Shown: piece after piece, positions 6,685 to 12,585 of the stretch
Numbering within the stretch: the stretch's first letter is position 1
How the letters are laid out: every line of letters starts with the position of its first letter
Assembly: GCA_905200545.1 (NCBI GenBank)
Contig: CAJKKQ010000029.1
Span: forward strand, 1-28,125
Direction: 5' to 3'
Source of the DNA: an uncultured Oscillibacter sp.
GTDB lineage: Bacteria > Bacillota > Clostridia > Oscillospirales > Oscillospiraceae
Length of the DNA: 28,125 nt
Notes under the pieces: model-generated
What the model was told of the DNA's origin: nothing
Database searches by the model: none
Seen by the model: the letters and a program-made list of their open reading frames with translations, nothing else
Program-made: the position numbers and the translations under genes

Positions 6685-7419
6685 TCAGCGGTCCTGCAAA
6701 TACCGCCCGATGGTATAGCGGCCCCGCTTTTCGGTTCCCATTCCGTATTGAATGGCCTCCTGCGGACATTCATGGATGCAGCGCAGGCACTGGTAGCACT
6801 GCCTGCCCCAGGCGGGCTTGCCGTTCATCAGGGAAATGGTTCCGGCAGGACAGTTCCGGGCGCAAAGTCCGCAGCCGTTGCAGGAATCCTCCGTGAAAAA
6901 AGCCTTGGTGCTGCGGGCAAACTTGTTGAAGCCAAAGTTCACAAAGCCGGATTTCAGCTTTGCAAGGGAGCCCTCCTCCACCCGATATACTGCTTTCCGC
7001 TGGATGATCTCCCGGGCCATGGTCTGGATGGCCTTCTCCGCCTCATGGATCTTCTGACGGGCCATCTGGTCGTCGTCCACATCCGCGCCCAGAATATAGT
7101 TGTTGGGCATCACCAGGCTATAGCTGCTGCGGAGAGGATACAGGGCGGAGAGCTTTTTCATGGCCAGTCCGGCCTCCTCCCCGCAGGTGCAGACTCCGAA
7201 CGTAAAGGCGTTTGTTTTTTCCAGGGTCTTCACGAAGTCCAGCATGGGCTCCGGCACGCCCCAGGCATAGATGGGAAACACCAGCCCGATCTGCCTCTCA
7301 TTCCGAATCTCCGGTGTTTTCTCAAGCCGGGAAATATTCCGGGTCTCATCGCCGGTAAGAGCCGCGATCTGCTCCGCCGCCCACCGGGAATTCCCGGTAC
7401 CGGAAAAATAAAAAATCAT
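6685..7419 (-). CDS. EFR1-type flavodoxin-ferredoxin fusion protein
   Basis: A 244-residue electron-transfer protein. The N-terminal flavodoxin-like domain starts MIFYFSGTGNSRWAAEQIAAL (FMN phosphate loop) and continues IGLVFPIYAWGVPEPMLDFV. The C-terminal third carries two 4Fe-4S ferredoxin motifs, CNGCGLCARNCP and CYQCLRCIHECP. ATG 7419 is supported by AGGAAG upstream; longer in-frame forms extend into the XRE gene and lack family sequence. It lies 64 bases after the XRE gene and 24 before the hydrolase. EFR1 proteins are common in anaerobic Firmicutes; the partner redox enzyme is not known. The nearby double-flavodoxin oxidoreductase is a candidate. Confidence 0.9.
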   Translation of the reverse strand: MIFYFSGTGNSRWAAEQIAALTGDETRNISRLEKTPEIRNERQIGLVFPIYAWGVPEPMLDFVKTLEKTNAFTFGVCTCGEEAGLAMKKLSALYPLRSSYSLVMPNNYILGADVDDDQMARQKIHEAEKAIQTMAREIIQRKAVYRVEEGSLAKLKSGFVNFGFNKFARSTKAFFTEDSCNGCGLCARNCPAGTISLMNGKPAWGRQCYQCLRCIHECPQEAIQYGMGTEKRGRYTIGRYLQDR

Positions 7420-7483
7420 GGTATCAGCACTTCCTATCGTTTCATTGGTATAGCGGCCCCTCCGGCTATCTTCCCGGCCGCCA

Positions 7484-7882
7484 TCAGGCAGGGACATCTT
7501 TCCCAAGGGTGGAGGCCGCCAGGCAGGCAAGGCCGATGCCCAGCATGACCATGGCGTCCCGGCCTTCCAGCGCCTCCAGAATGGAGAGCACCGCCACGGC
7601 CACGCCCATGGCCAGCGCCACGCCCCGGAACACCGTGTTCAGGATCACGCCCGTCCTGCCGTTCTCCGGCAGTCTTCCGCACTTCCCCTGCATCAGCTCA
7701 TCCACGGAAAGCCCCAACGCATCGGCCAGGGCAGGCAGCGTATGGATATCCGGGCAGGCAAGATCCCGCTCCCATTTGGAGACGGCCTTATCCGTCACGC
7801 CCATCTTTTCCGCCAGCTCCAGTTGGGTCATGCCCTTTTGCTTGCGCATCTCCGCTATTAACTTCCCCAGGGATTTTTTCAT
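7484..7882 (-). CDS. XRE-family regulator with C-terminal membrane segments
   Basis: A 132-residue protein. Residues 1-65 are a Cro/C1-type helix-turn-helix domain (LIAEMRKQKGMTQLELAEKMGVTDKAVSKWERDLACPDI). Residues after 80 are hydrophobic, forming about two membrane segments (VFRGVALAMGVAVAVLSIL and AMVMLGIGLACLAASTL). This layout is common among Clostridial XRE proteins next to transporter or redox genes. AAAGGAG precedes the ATG by 9 bases, and a good promoter lies at 7918-7946. It probably regulates its own operon with EFR1 and the hydrolase. Its ligand or signal is unknown. Confidence 0.88.
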   Translation of the reverse strand: MKKSLGKLIAEMRKQKGMTQLELAEKMGVTDKAVSKWERDLACPDIHTLPALADALGLSVDELMQGKCGRLPENGRTGVILNTVFRGVALAMGVAVAVLSILEALEGRDAMVMLGIGLACLAASTLGKDVPA

Positions 7883-7917
7883 AGGAGGTCGCTCCTTTAC
7901 ACTTCTGGATACGTCTC

Positions 7918-7946
7918 ATTGTACGCCGCGCTCCGGCGTTTCTCAA
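7918..7946 (-). promoter_or_regulatory. Promoter of the XRE-EFR1-hydrolase operon
   Basis: On the minus strand TTGAGA (7946-7941) and TACAAT (7923-7918) are separated by 17 bases, a near-consensus vegetative promoter. It lies 36 bases before the XRE start. Confidence 0.7.
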
Positions 7947-8002
7947 CCGTCCGGCGGTTTCCCCCTCTCGACCATCAGTTTCGCCGGAGTAGAGCGGCAC
8001 CA

Positions 8003-9352
8003 TCAGGTGCGCTTTGCCTGTTCCACCACTTTTTCATAGGGGCCGATCATGGCCTCGGTCATCTTCCCCCTGGCCTTCTTCTGCACCGACGGAACCGCCA
8101 TCAGGGCTCCCACCAGGCGCATCTGCCAGATGCGCTTTTTCTGCTTCTGGGGAAAATCGTAGATGCCGTGCTCTTTATAGAACTTGTGGTCGGCCTTCAT
8201 AAGGCCCTGCATGACATAGATGAGATCCCGGAAGATCTTCATGCCTCCCACACCGTAGAAGTTGGCCGGACGGGTGAGTTTTTGCTCCATGGCAAAAGCC
8301 AGGTTGTCCGCCAGGGAGCGGATGTCCGCCGCTGTTTCGGCTTCATCCGTAGCCACGCCGGCCAAATAGTTGCCTCCCACCTCCGCCCGGCCCTCCACGA
8401 TCATGCGCAGGTTGGGCTCACAGCGGTAGTCGCCGCTGATGAGATAGGCGATGGGGGTACCGTGGGTAACGGTGCGGTGGCCGTTGCAGAACTGCCGGTC
8501 ATCAAAACACTTGAAGCTGGAGTGGGTGAAGTGATCGGAGATGGTAAAGGCGTACACAAAGCCGTCGGCGGTCTGGATGGTGCTGCGCAGAAAATCGTCA
8601 AACCCGTCCTTGTACACGCATTTGCCGGTAATGGCGCAGCCGAAGCAGCCCAGGCATCCGCCGCCGAAGGGGAACTCCCGGATATTCACCACCCGGCTCT
8701 CATAGGGCAGGGCACGGCGGAAATCGGCGATCATATTGGCGAGATTCCAGTCGTCGGGGGCACAGTTGGTGACGATGACCACATCCTTCTCCCGGCTCTT
8801 GGGCACGTCAGGCAGGATGGCCTGATACACAGCGCTTTCCCGGGCCGGAGCCTGGACGGGCGGTGTGACAAACAGGCCGTGTTGGCAGGAGAAAATCAGC
8901 TGGTCAAAGAGCATCCGGGCGTCCTTTTGGCCCTGCACACTGAGGAGATCCTCCATGTCGGCGGACAGACCCCGGATCACTTTCATCCCCAGGTCAAAGC
9001 AGTTTTCCTCCACATACCGATGGGCGGTGACGTCGTAGAAGTGCTTGGAGGTGGTGATCTGGGAGGCGAACTTGCCGGCAAGATCCACCCCGTCGGCCTT
9101 GATGAGCTCTATCAGGCGGTGGAGCTGGTAAGGAGCGATAAAGGTGTAGACCGGGTAGCAGAACAGGATCAGCTCTGCCTGCTCCAGGGCGGAGCGCACC
9201 GGTGAAAAGTCCTTTTCATAGGCTTTGATGCGCTGGCCCACCGGCAAAAACGTGAAGGTGTGTTCCGGGTGCAGGGCCTGCAAATACAGCGCCGTGTGGA
9301 CGGTGGTGGAGTTTTTCCCCTTGGGGCTGGCATTTAAAACGAGAATCTTCAT
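8003..9352 (-). CDS. NAD(P)H-dependent oxidoreductase with two flavodoxin-like domains
   Basis: A 449-residue protein. Residues 1-170 form an FMN-reductase/flavodoxin-like domain (MKILVLNASPKGKNSTTVHTA; ELILFCYPVYTFIAPYQL). A second related domain begins near residue 190 (KDVVIVTNCAPDDWNLANMIADF) and has a cysteine-rich turn, GGGCLGCFGCAITGKCVYKDGFDDF, like NADPH-dependent FMN reductases of Clostridia. The C-terminal 80 residues are helical and basic. Its ATG overlaps the stop of the PadR gene (ATGA), so the two are translationally coupled and PadR likely controls it. A role in quinone, flavin or xenobiotic reduction is plausible; the substrate is unknown. Confidence 0.88.
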   Translation of the reverse strand: MKILVLNASPKGKNSTTVHTALYLQALHPEHTFTFLPVGQRIKAYEKDFSPVRSALEQAELILFCYPVYTFIAPYQLHRLIELIKADGVDLAGKFASQITTSKHFYDVTAHRYVEENCFDLGMKVIRGLSADMEDLLSVQGQKDARMLFDQLIFSCQHGLFVTPPVQAPARESAVYQAILPDVPKSREKDVVIVTNCAPDDWNLANMIADFRRALPYESRVVNIREFPFGGGCLGCFGCAITGKCVYKDGFDDFLRSTIQTADGFVYAFTISDHFTHSSFKCFDDRQFCNGHRTVTHGTPIAYLISGDYRCEPNLRMIVEGRAEVGGNYLAGVATDEAETAADIRSLADNLAFAMEQKLTRPANFYGVGGMKIFRDLIYVMQGLMKADHKFYKEHGIYDFPQKQKKRIWQMRLVGALMAVPSVQKKARGKMTEAMIGPYEKVVEQAKRT

Positions 9353-9900
9353 GACGGTTCCTCCAATTTGCGAAGCAGGCGGCAGTACCAGTCCCGTTCA
9401 AATTCCGCGGCGGCAATGCCGTATTCGATGGTATATCCCTGAAAGCGGAAGATCGTATCCCAGTCCTGTCCCGGAGGCAGCGGGGCCTCCCGCACCTGCC
9501 GGAACCGCTCCCGGATGGCCCGCAGCAGGGCGCCCGTCTCCTCCATCTGCCGGATGTAATCCCGGATGGCGGCGGTGCGGGAGTGAGGAGAGGCAAGCCC
9601 CAGGAAAAACATGCGGGCAAGCTCCATATTCTTCACCCTGTCCGCCTGCATGGGCTGGGCCACCCACCGGGAAAACGCGGCCCGGCCGGTATCCGTGATG
9701 GAATAGGTCTTCTTCCGCCGCCGGCCCTCCGTGGTCTCTGCAGCCGTGACATAGCCCTCCCGAACCAGCTTCCCCAGGGCCGCCTGGACGCTGCCGGCGC
9801 TGTGGGAACAGATGAGAGCCAGATTCTGTTTGATGAACTGCTGCAGCTCATATCCCGTCATGGGCGTGAGGATCAGCAGCCCCAGGATGAGATACTCCAT
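9349..9900 (-). CDS. PadR-family transcriptional regulator
   Basis: A 183-residue protein. The winged-helix domain (MEYLILGLLILTPMTGYELQQFI, then VQAALGKLVREGYVTAAETTEGRRRKKTYSITDTGRAAF) is typical PadR, and residues 90-180 form the alpha-helical dimerisation region. The start at ATG 9900 is set by GGAGG seven bases upstream; a TTG twelve bases earlier overlaps that site. It is the first gene of a two-gene operon with the flavodoxin oxidoreductase. An inverted repeat over its own -10 suggests autoregulation. PadR proteins usually respond to phenolic compounds or drugs, which fits an inducible reductase (inference). Confidence 0.92.
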   Translation of the reverse strand: MEYLILGLLILTPMTGYELQQFIKQNLALICSHSAGSVQAALGKLVREGYVTAAETTEGRRRKKTYSITDTGRAAFSRWVAQPMQADRVKNMELARMFFLGLASPHSRTAAIRDYIRQMEETGALLRAIRERFRQVREAPLPPGQDWDTIFRFQGYTIEYGIAAAEFERDWYCRLLRKLEEPS

Positions 9901-9913
9901 AGGCGCCTCCAAT

Positions 9914-9930
9914 ATATCGAATAGAGATAT
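9914..9930. promoter_or_regulatory. Putative PadR operator
   Basis: ATATC (9914-9918) and GATAT (9926-9930) form an inverted repeat with a 7-base spacer that overlaps the -10 box of the padR promoter. AT-rich dyads at this position are typical PadR targets. Binding is inferred. Confidence 0.5.
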
Positions 9931-9958
9931 TATACAGGAAGCGGCAGGATACCGTCAA
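9929..9958 (-). promoter_or_regulatory. Promoter of the padR-oxidoreductase operon
   Basis: On the minus strand TTGACG (9958-9953) and TATAAT (9934-9929) are 18 bases apart, with TG directly before the -10. This is a strong vegetative promoter, 28 bases before the PadR start. Confidence 0.75.
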
Positions 9959-9961
9959 CGG

Positions 9962-10005
9962 AAAAAACAGGGCCGCCCGGAGGATTTCTCCTCTGGGCGC
10001 CCCTG
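9962..10005 (-). terminator. Terminator of the small skin gene
   Basis: A 17-position stem with 15 pairs (9968-9984 with 9989-10005, loop TTTC) is followed on the minus strand by a run of six T (9967-9962). It begins 4 bases past the stop codon of the 67-residue gene, which shows that gene has its own transcript. Confidence 0.85.
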
Positions 10006-10008
10006 CTG

Positions 10009-10212
10009 TTATGACTGCCGGCCAGACGCCTGCACCGCATCCAGCACCGCCTGCAGCAGCGCCAGTTTCTCTCCGGCAGGGCAGTTTAAATTGTCCATGG
10101 CCCCAAAGACGGCCTCCGCATGGGCACCGGCCACCCGTCCCGCCAGAGCCTGCCTGCCCGCTTCTCCCTCCGGGACATGTACGGCCACTTCAACGGCTTT
10201 GCGCGTTTTCAT
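10009..10212 (-). CDS. Small skin-element protein, candidate directionality factor
   Basis: A 67-residue protein starting MKTRKAVEVAVHVPEGEAGR and continuing as a mainly helical chain with one cysteine (DNLNCPAGEKLALLQAVLDAVQ). I do not recognise a named family. The gene is well supported: GGAGGAG lies seven bases before ATG 10212, and a strong terminator follows its stop directly. It is divergent from the recombinase gene, with a 131-bp shared intergenic region holding a perfect palindrome. Skin and phage recombinases of this type need a small element-encoded partner to excise (CD1234 in C. difficile, SprB in SPbeta). Position and size make this a candidate, but that is inference only. Confidence 0.7.
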   Translation of the reverse strand: MKTRKAVEVAVHVPEGEAGRQALAGRVAGAHAEAVFGAMDNLNCPAGEKLALLQAVLDAVQASGRQS

Positions 10213-10272
10213 TTCACTCCTCCTCTTTCCCCCTTTTCTTCCGGTTCCCAGCCTATGGCGGGAGCCCGTCCC

Positions 10273-10286
10273 ATATGCCGGCATAT
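10273..10286. promoter_or_regulatory. Perfect 14-bp palindrome between the divergent skin genes
   Basis: ATATGCCGGCATAT is a perfect palindrome, placed 57 bases before the recombinase start and 60 bases before the small gene start. On the minus strand GCATATGG followed 14 bases later by CATAGGCT resembles a sigma-E promoter for the small gene. It could be an operator for the sporulation control of excision. The sequence shows the palindrome; the role is inferred. Confidence 0.5.
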
Positions 10287-10343
10287 CCGCCGCCGGATGC
10301 CACTAAAATGAAAGGAGATCACCCGGAGGGAGGAACATAGACC

Positions 10344-12047
10344 ATGCAGCAAAACGAGGACGTGATCGCCGTCTACTCCCGCAAATCTCGGTTTACCGGC
10401 AAGGGGGAGAGCATCGGCAACCAGGTGGATCTGTGCCGGAGCTATATCCGCAGCACATTTGGAGAGCAGTATGCAGATCGCGCTGCGGTTTTCGAGGACG
10501 AGGGATTTTCCGGAGGCAATCTGAACCGGCCCGGCTTCCGGAAAATGATGGACGATGCCCGGGCGCATCAGTTCCGGGCCGTGGTGGTATACCGGCTGGA
10601 CCGGATCAGCCGCAACATCAGCGACTTCTCCCACCTCATTGAGGAGCTGGGTCGTCTGGGGGTGGATTTTATCTCCATCCGGGAGAGCTTTGACACCTCC
10701 AGTCCCATGGGCCGGGCCATGATGTACATTGCCTCGGTGTTCAGTCAGCTGGAACGGGAGACCATTGCCGAGCGTATCCGGGACAACCTCCACGAGCTGG
10801 CCAAAACCGGCCGCTGGCTGGGCGGCACCACTCCTACCGGCTACGCCTCCGAAAGCGTCCGGAACATCACCGTGGAGGGAAAGTGCAAAAAGGCCTGTAA
10901 GCTTAAACTGGTTCCGGAGGAAGCGGAGATCATCCGGAAAATCTACCACCTGTACAGCCGGACGGAATCTCTCTCTGAAACGGAAGCCCAGCTGCTCCGG
11001 GAGGGAATCAAAACCAAAACCGGACGGGATTTCACCCGGTTCTCCATCAAGGCCATTTTGCAGAATCCCGTCTATCTCATGGCCGATGCAGACGCCCGCC
11101 AATATTTTCTGGACCGAGATGCGGAGGTGTTTTCCCCGCCGGAGGCCTTCGACGGCCAGCGGGGCATTCTGGCCTATAACCGCACCCATCAGGCAAAGGG
11201 CCGCGCCACCGTGTACCTGCCCGTCAGTCAGTGGATCGTAACCGTGGGGCAGCATCCGGGTCTTATCCCCTCCGGAGTGTGGATCCGGACCCAGGAATCC
11301 CTGGAGCGCAGCAAGTGCAAATCATACCGAAAGCCCCGCAACAGCCGGGCGCTGCTGACGGGCCTGCTCCTGTGCCGCTGCGGCAGCCGGATGTATCCCA
11401 AAAACACCTCAAGGATCACGGATGACGGCCGGCCCATCTACACCTACGTCTGCAAAGCCAAGGAGCGCAGCAAGGGCAGCCTTTGCAGCTGCAGCAATGT
11501 AAGCGGCAACGCGCTGGACGCCGCCGTTCTGGAGCAGATCCGGGCTCTGCCGGAGGACACAGGTGCACTTGTCTCCCGGCTGAGCGCCCACAGGCAATTC
11601 TATGCCGGACAGCAGGACACGGATCTGCCGGCGCAGCTGCGGCGGCAGCAATCCGAGATCCAGCGCAGGATCCGCGCATTGATCGACTCCCTGCCGGAGC
11701 TGGAGGACAGTGCCGCCGCCCTCCACGTAAAGGAGCGGGTGGAGGAGCTGCACGCTCAGGCGGCCACCCTGCGCTCCCGCCTTTCCGCCCTGGAGACTCC
11801 GCCCGGTCCGCAAGCGCTGTGGGGCCCCCGGCAGGACACCCTGGCCCGGCGGCTTGCTGGGCTGCAAAGCGCTCTGGATGCCCTGCCGCCGGAGCAGCTG
11901 CGATCTGTGATCCGCGCCGTAGTGGAAAAAGTGGTATGGGACGACCGCCAGGCCCATGTGGTGCTGTGGGGCGCCGCCTATGAAGCCAGTCCGGCGGAAC
12001 ACCCCACCCTTCCGGAACAGACGCACTTGCGTGAGGATAGCAAATGA
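10344..12047 (+). CDS. spoIVCA: SpoIVCA-like large serine recombinase of the skin element
   Basis: A 567-residue site-specific recombinase. Residues 1-150 are the resolvase catalytic domain: VYSRKSRFTGKGES with predicted nucleophile Ser15, VYRLDRISRNISDF, and MGRAMMYIASVFSQLERETIAERI leading into the long E-helix. Residues 150-260 form the recombinase domain (GGTTPTGYASES). A zinc ribbon follows (LLCRCGSRMYPK and YVCKAKERSKGSLCSC), then a coiled-coil-like stretch (residues 430-500). GGAGGGAGG precedes ATG 10344. Its TGA stop (12045-12047) overlaps the right attachment core. Its place between the sigK halves identifies its job as precise excision in the mother cell; timing by sigma-E is inferred from B. 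subtilis and C. difficile. Confidence 0.93.
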   Translation: MQQNEDVIAVYSRKSRFTGKGESIGNQVDLCRSYIRSTFGEQYADRAAVFEDEGFSGGNLNRPGFRKMMDDARAHQFRAVVVYRLDRISRNISDFSHLIEELGRLGVDFISIRESFDTSSPMGRAMMYIASVFSQLERETIAERIRDNLHELAKTGRWLGGTTPTGYASESVRNITVEGKCKKACKLKLVPEEAEIIRKIYHLYSRTESLSETEAQLLREGIKTKTGRDFTRFSIKAILQNPVYLMADADARQYFLDRDAEVFSPPEAFDGQRGILAYNRTHQAKGRATVYLPVSQWIVTVGQHPGLIPSGVWIRTQESLERSKCKSYRKPRNSRALLTGLLLCRCGSRMYPKNTSRITDDGRPIYTYVCKAKERSKGSLCSCSNVSGNALDAAVLEQIRALPEDTGALVSRLSAHRQFYAGQQDTDLPAQLRRQQSEIQRRIRALIDSLPELEDSAAALHVKERVEELHAQAATLRSRLSALETPPGPQALWGPRQDTLARRLAGLQSALDALPPEQLRSVIRAVVEKVVWDDRQAHVVLWGAAYEASPAEHPTLPEQTHLREDSK

Positions 12048-12053
12048 GATCCT
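12034..12053. other. Right attachment site of the sigK intervening element
   Basis: AGGATAGCAAATGAGATCCT has 5-bp inverted arms (AGGAT/ATCCT) centred between 12043 and 12044, within the shared core AAATG (12042-12046). The centre aligns exactly with the left site. The core also holds the recombinase stop codon and codons of sigK (AAT GAG). Confidence 0.8.
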
Positions 12054-12459
12054 GATGTATTTTCGCAGTCAGAAGAAACTGCAGGGGGAGGTCTCCCTGT
12101 CCGACTCCATTGATACGGACAAAGAGGGCAACGCCCTGCAGCTGATGGATGTGGTAGGGGTGGACGACACCATGCTGGAAGATCTCCACGACCGGGACAG
12201 CGCTCTGCGTCTGCGGCAGCTGGTACGGGAAAGCCTTACCGCCCGGGAGGCGGAGATCATCCGCCTGCGGTACGGCCTGGGCGGCACGGTGCCTCTGACC
12301 CAGCGGGAGATCGCCTCCAGTTTCGGCATCTCCCGGTCCTATGTATCCCGCATTGAAAAGCGTGCTCTGGAGAAGCTCCGGGCCGGGTTGGAGGAAAATC
12401 CGGCTCATGCTGCCGCCAAACATTCTCCATTCCCACTGTCTTCCAGAGAAAACCGCTGA
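12043..12459 (+). CDS. sigK: Sporulation sigma factor K, 3' segment (spoIIIC part)
   Basis: This is the C-terminal half of sigma-K, with no start codon of its own in the unrearranged state. From codon AAT 12043 it reads NEILMYFRSQKKLQGEVSLSD, then DTDKEGNALQLMDVVG, then regions 3 and 4 (LTAREAEIIRLRYGLGG; TQREIASSFGISRSYVSRIEKRALEKL). The last is the -35 binding helix-turn-helix, as in B. subtilis spoIIIC. Frame and sequence join exactly to the 5' segment after AAATG: ...RCIEN + EILMYFR..., compared with RCIENEILMHLR in B. subtilis. It therefore cannot make a complete sigma factor until the 6.2-kb element is removed. Confidence 0.95.
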   Translation, partial: NEILMYFRSQKKLQGEVSLSDSIDTDKEGNALQLMDVVGVDDTMLEDLHDRDSALRLRQLVRESLTAREAEIIRLRYGLGGTVPLTQREIASSFGISRSYVSRIEKRALEKLRAGLEENPAHAAAKHSPFPLSSRENR

Positions 12460-12496
12460 AATGTCCGGATTTTTCTCAGAAAATGACGTCAGCCCC

Positions 12497-12524
12497 TTGA
12501 CTTCCCTGCTGGATATGATATGAT
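12497..12524 (+). promoter_or_regulatory. Promoter upstream of ygeX
   Basis: TTGACT (12497-12502) and TATGAT (12519-12524) are 16 bases apart. It would give a leader of about 55 bases that includes the AAAATTTTTG repeats. A second TATAAT at 12569-12574 is only 11 bases before the start codon and is less likely to serve this gene. Confidence 0.55.
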
Positions 12525-12540
12525 GGCCAAAGAAGCAAAC

Positions 12541-12574
12541 AAAATTTTTGCTAATCAAAAAATTTTTGTATAAT
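12541..12574 (+). repeat. Direct repeats AAAATTTTTG in the ygeX leader
   Basis: AAAATTTTTG occurs at 12541-12550 and 12559-12568, 18 bases apart, each nearly palindromic, followed by TATAAT. Equal spacing of about two helical turns is compatible with an operator or a second promoter; the regulator is unknown. Confidence 0.45.
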
Positions 12575-12585
12575 GGGGGCACATT

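Larger units (their letters stand above)
5821..12046. mobile_element. Skin-like sigK intervening element, 6,226 bp
   Basis: This DNA separates the two in-frame halves of sigK and is bounded by direct copies of AAATG. It encodes a large serine recombinase at its right end, as the B. subtilis and C. difficile skin elements do (spoIVCA homologues). Excision through the cores would restore sigK. The rest is a compact cargo on the minus strand: a 67-codon protein, PadR regulator, double-flavodoxin oxidoreductase, XRE regulator, EFR1 ferredoxin and alpha/beta hydrolase. No phage structural genes are present, unlike the 48-kb B. subtilis element. Base composition is similar to the flanking chromosome, suggesting long residence. 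Confidence 0.93.

Noticed and set aside
7919..9205. Plus-strand open frame of 428 codons opposite the double-flavodoxin oxidoreductase
   Set aside because: It is antisense to a clear family member; the His/Gly/Val-rich composition is a codon-bias artefact.
11950..12042. An independent start for the sigK 3' segment at 11956 inside the recombinase gene
   Set aside because: The upstream part is antisense-free but out of frame within the recombinase gene, has no ribosome-binding site, and encodes nothing sigma-like before codon 12043.
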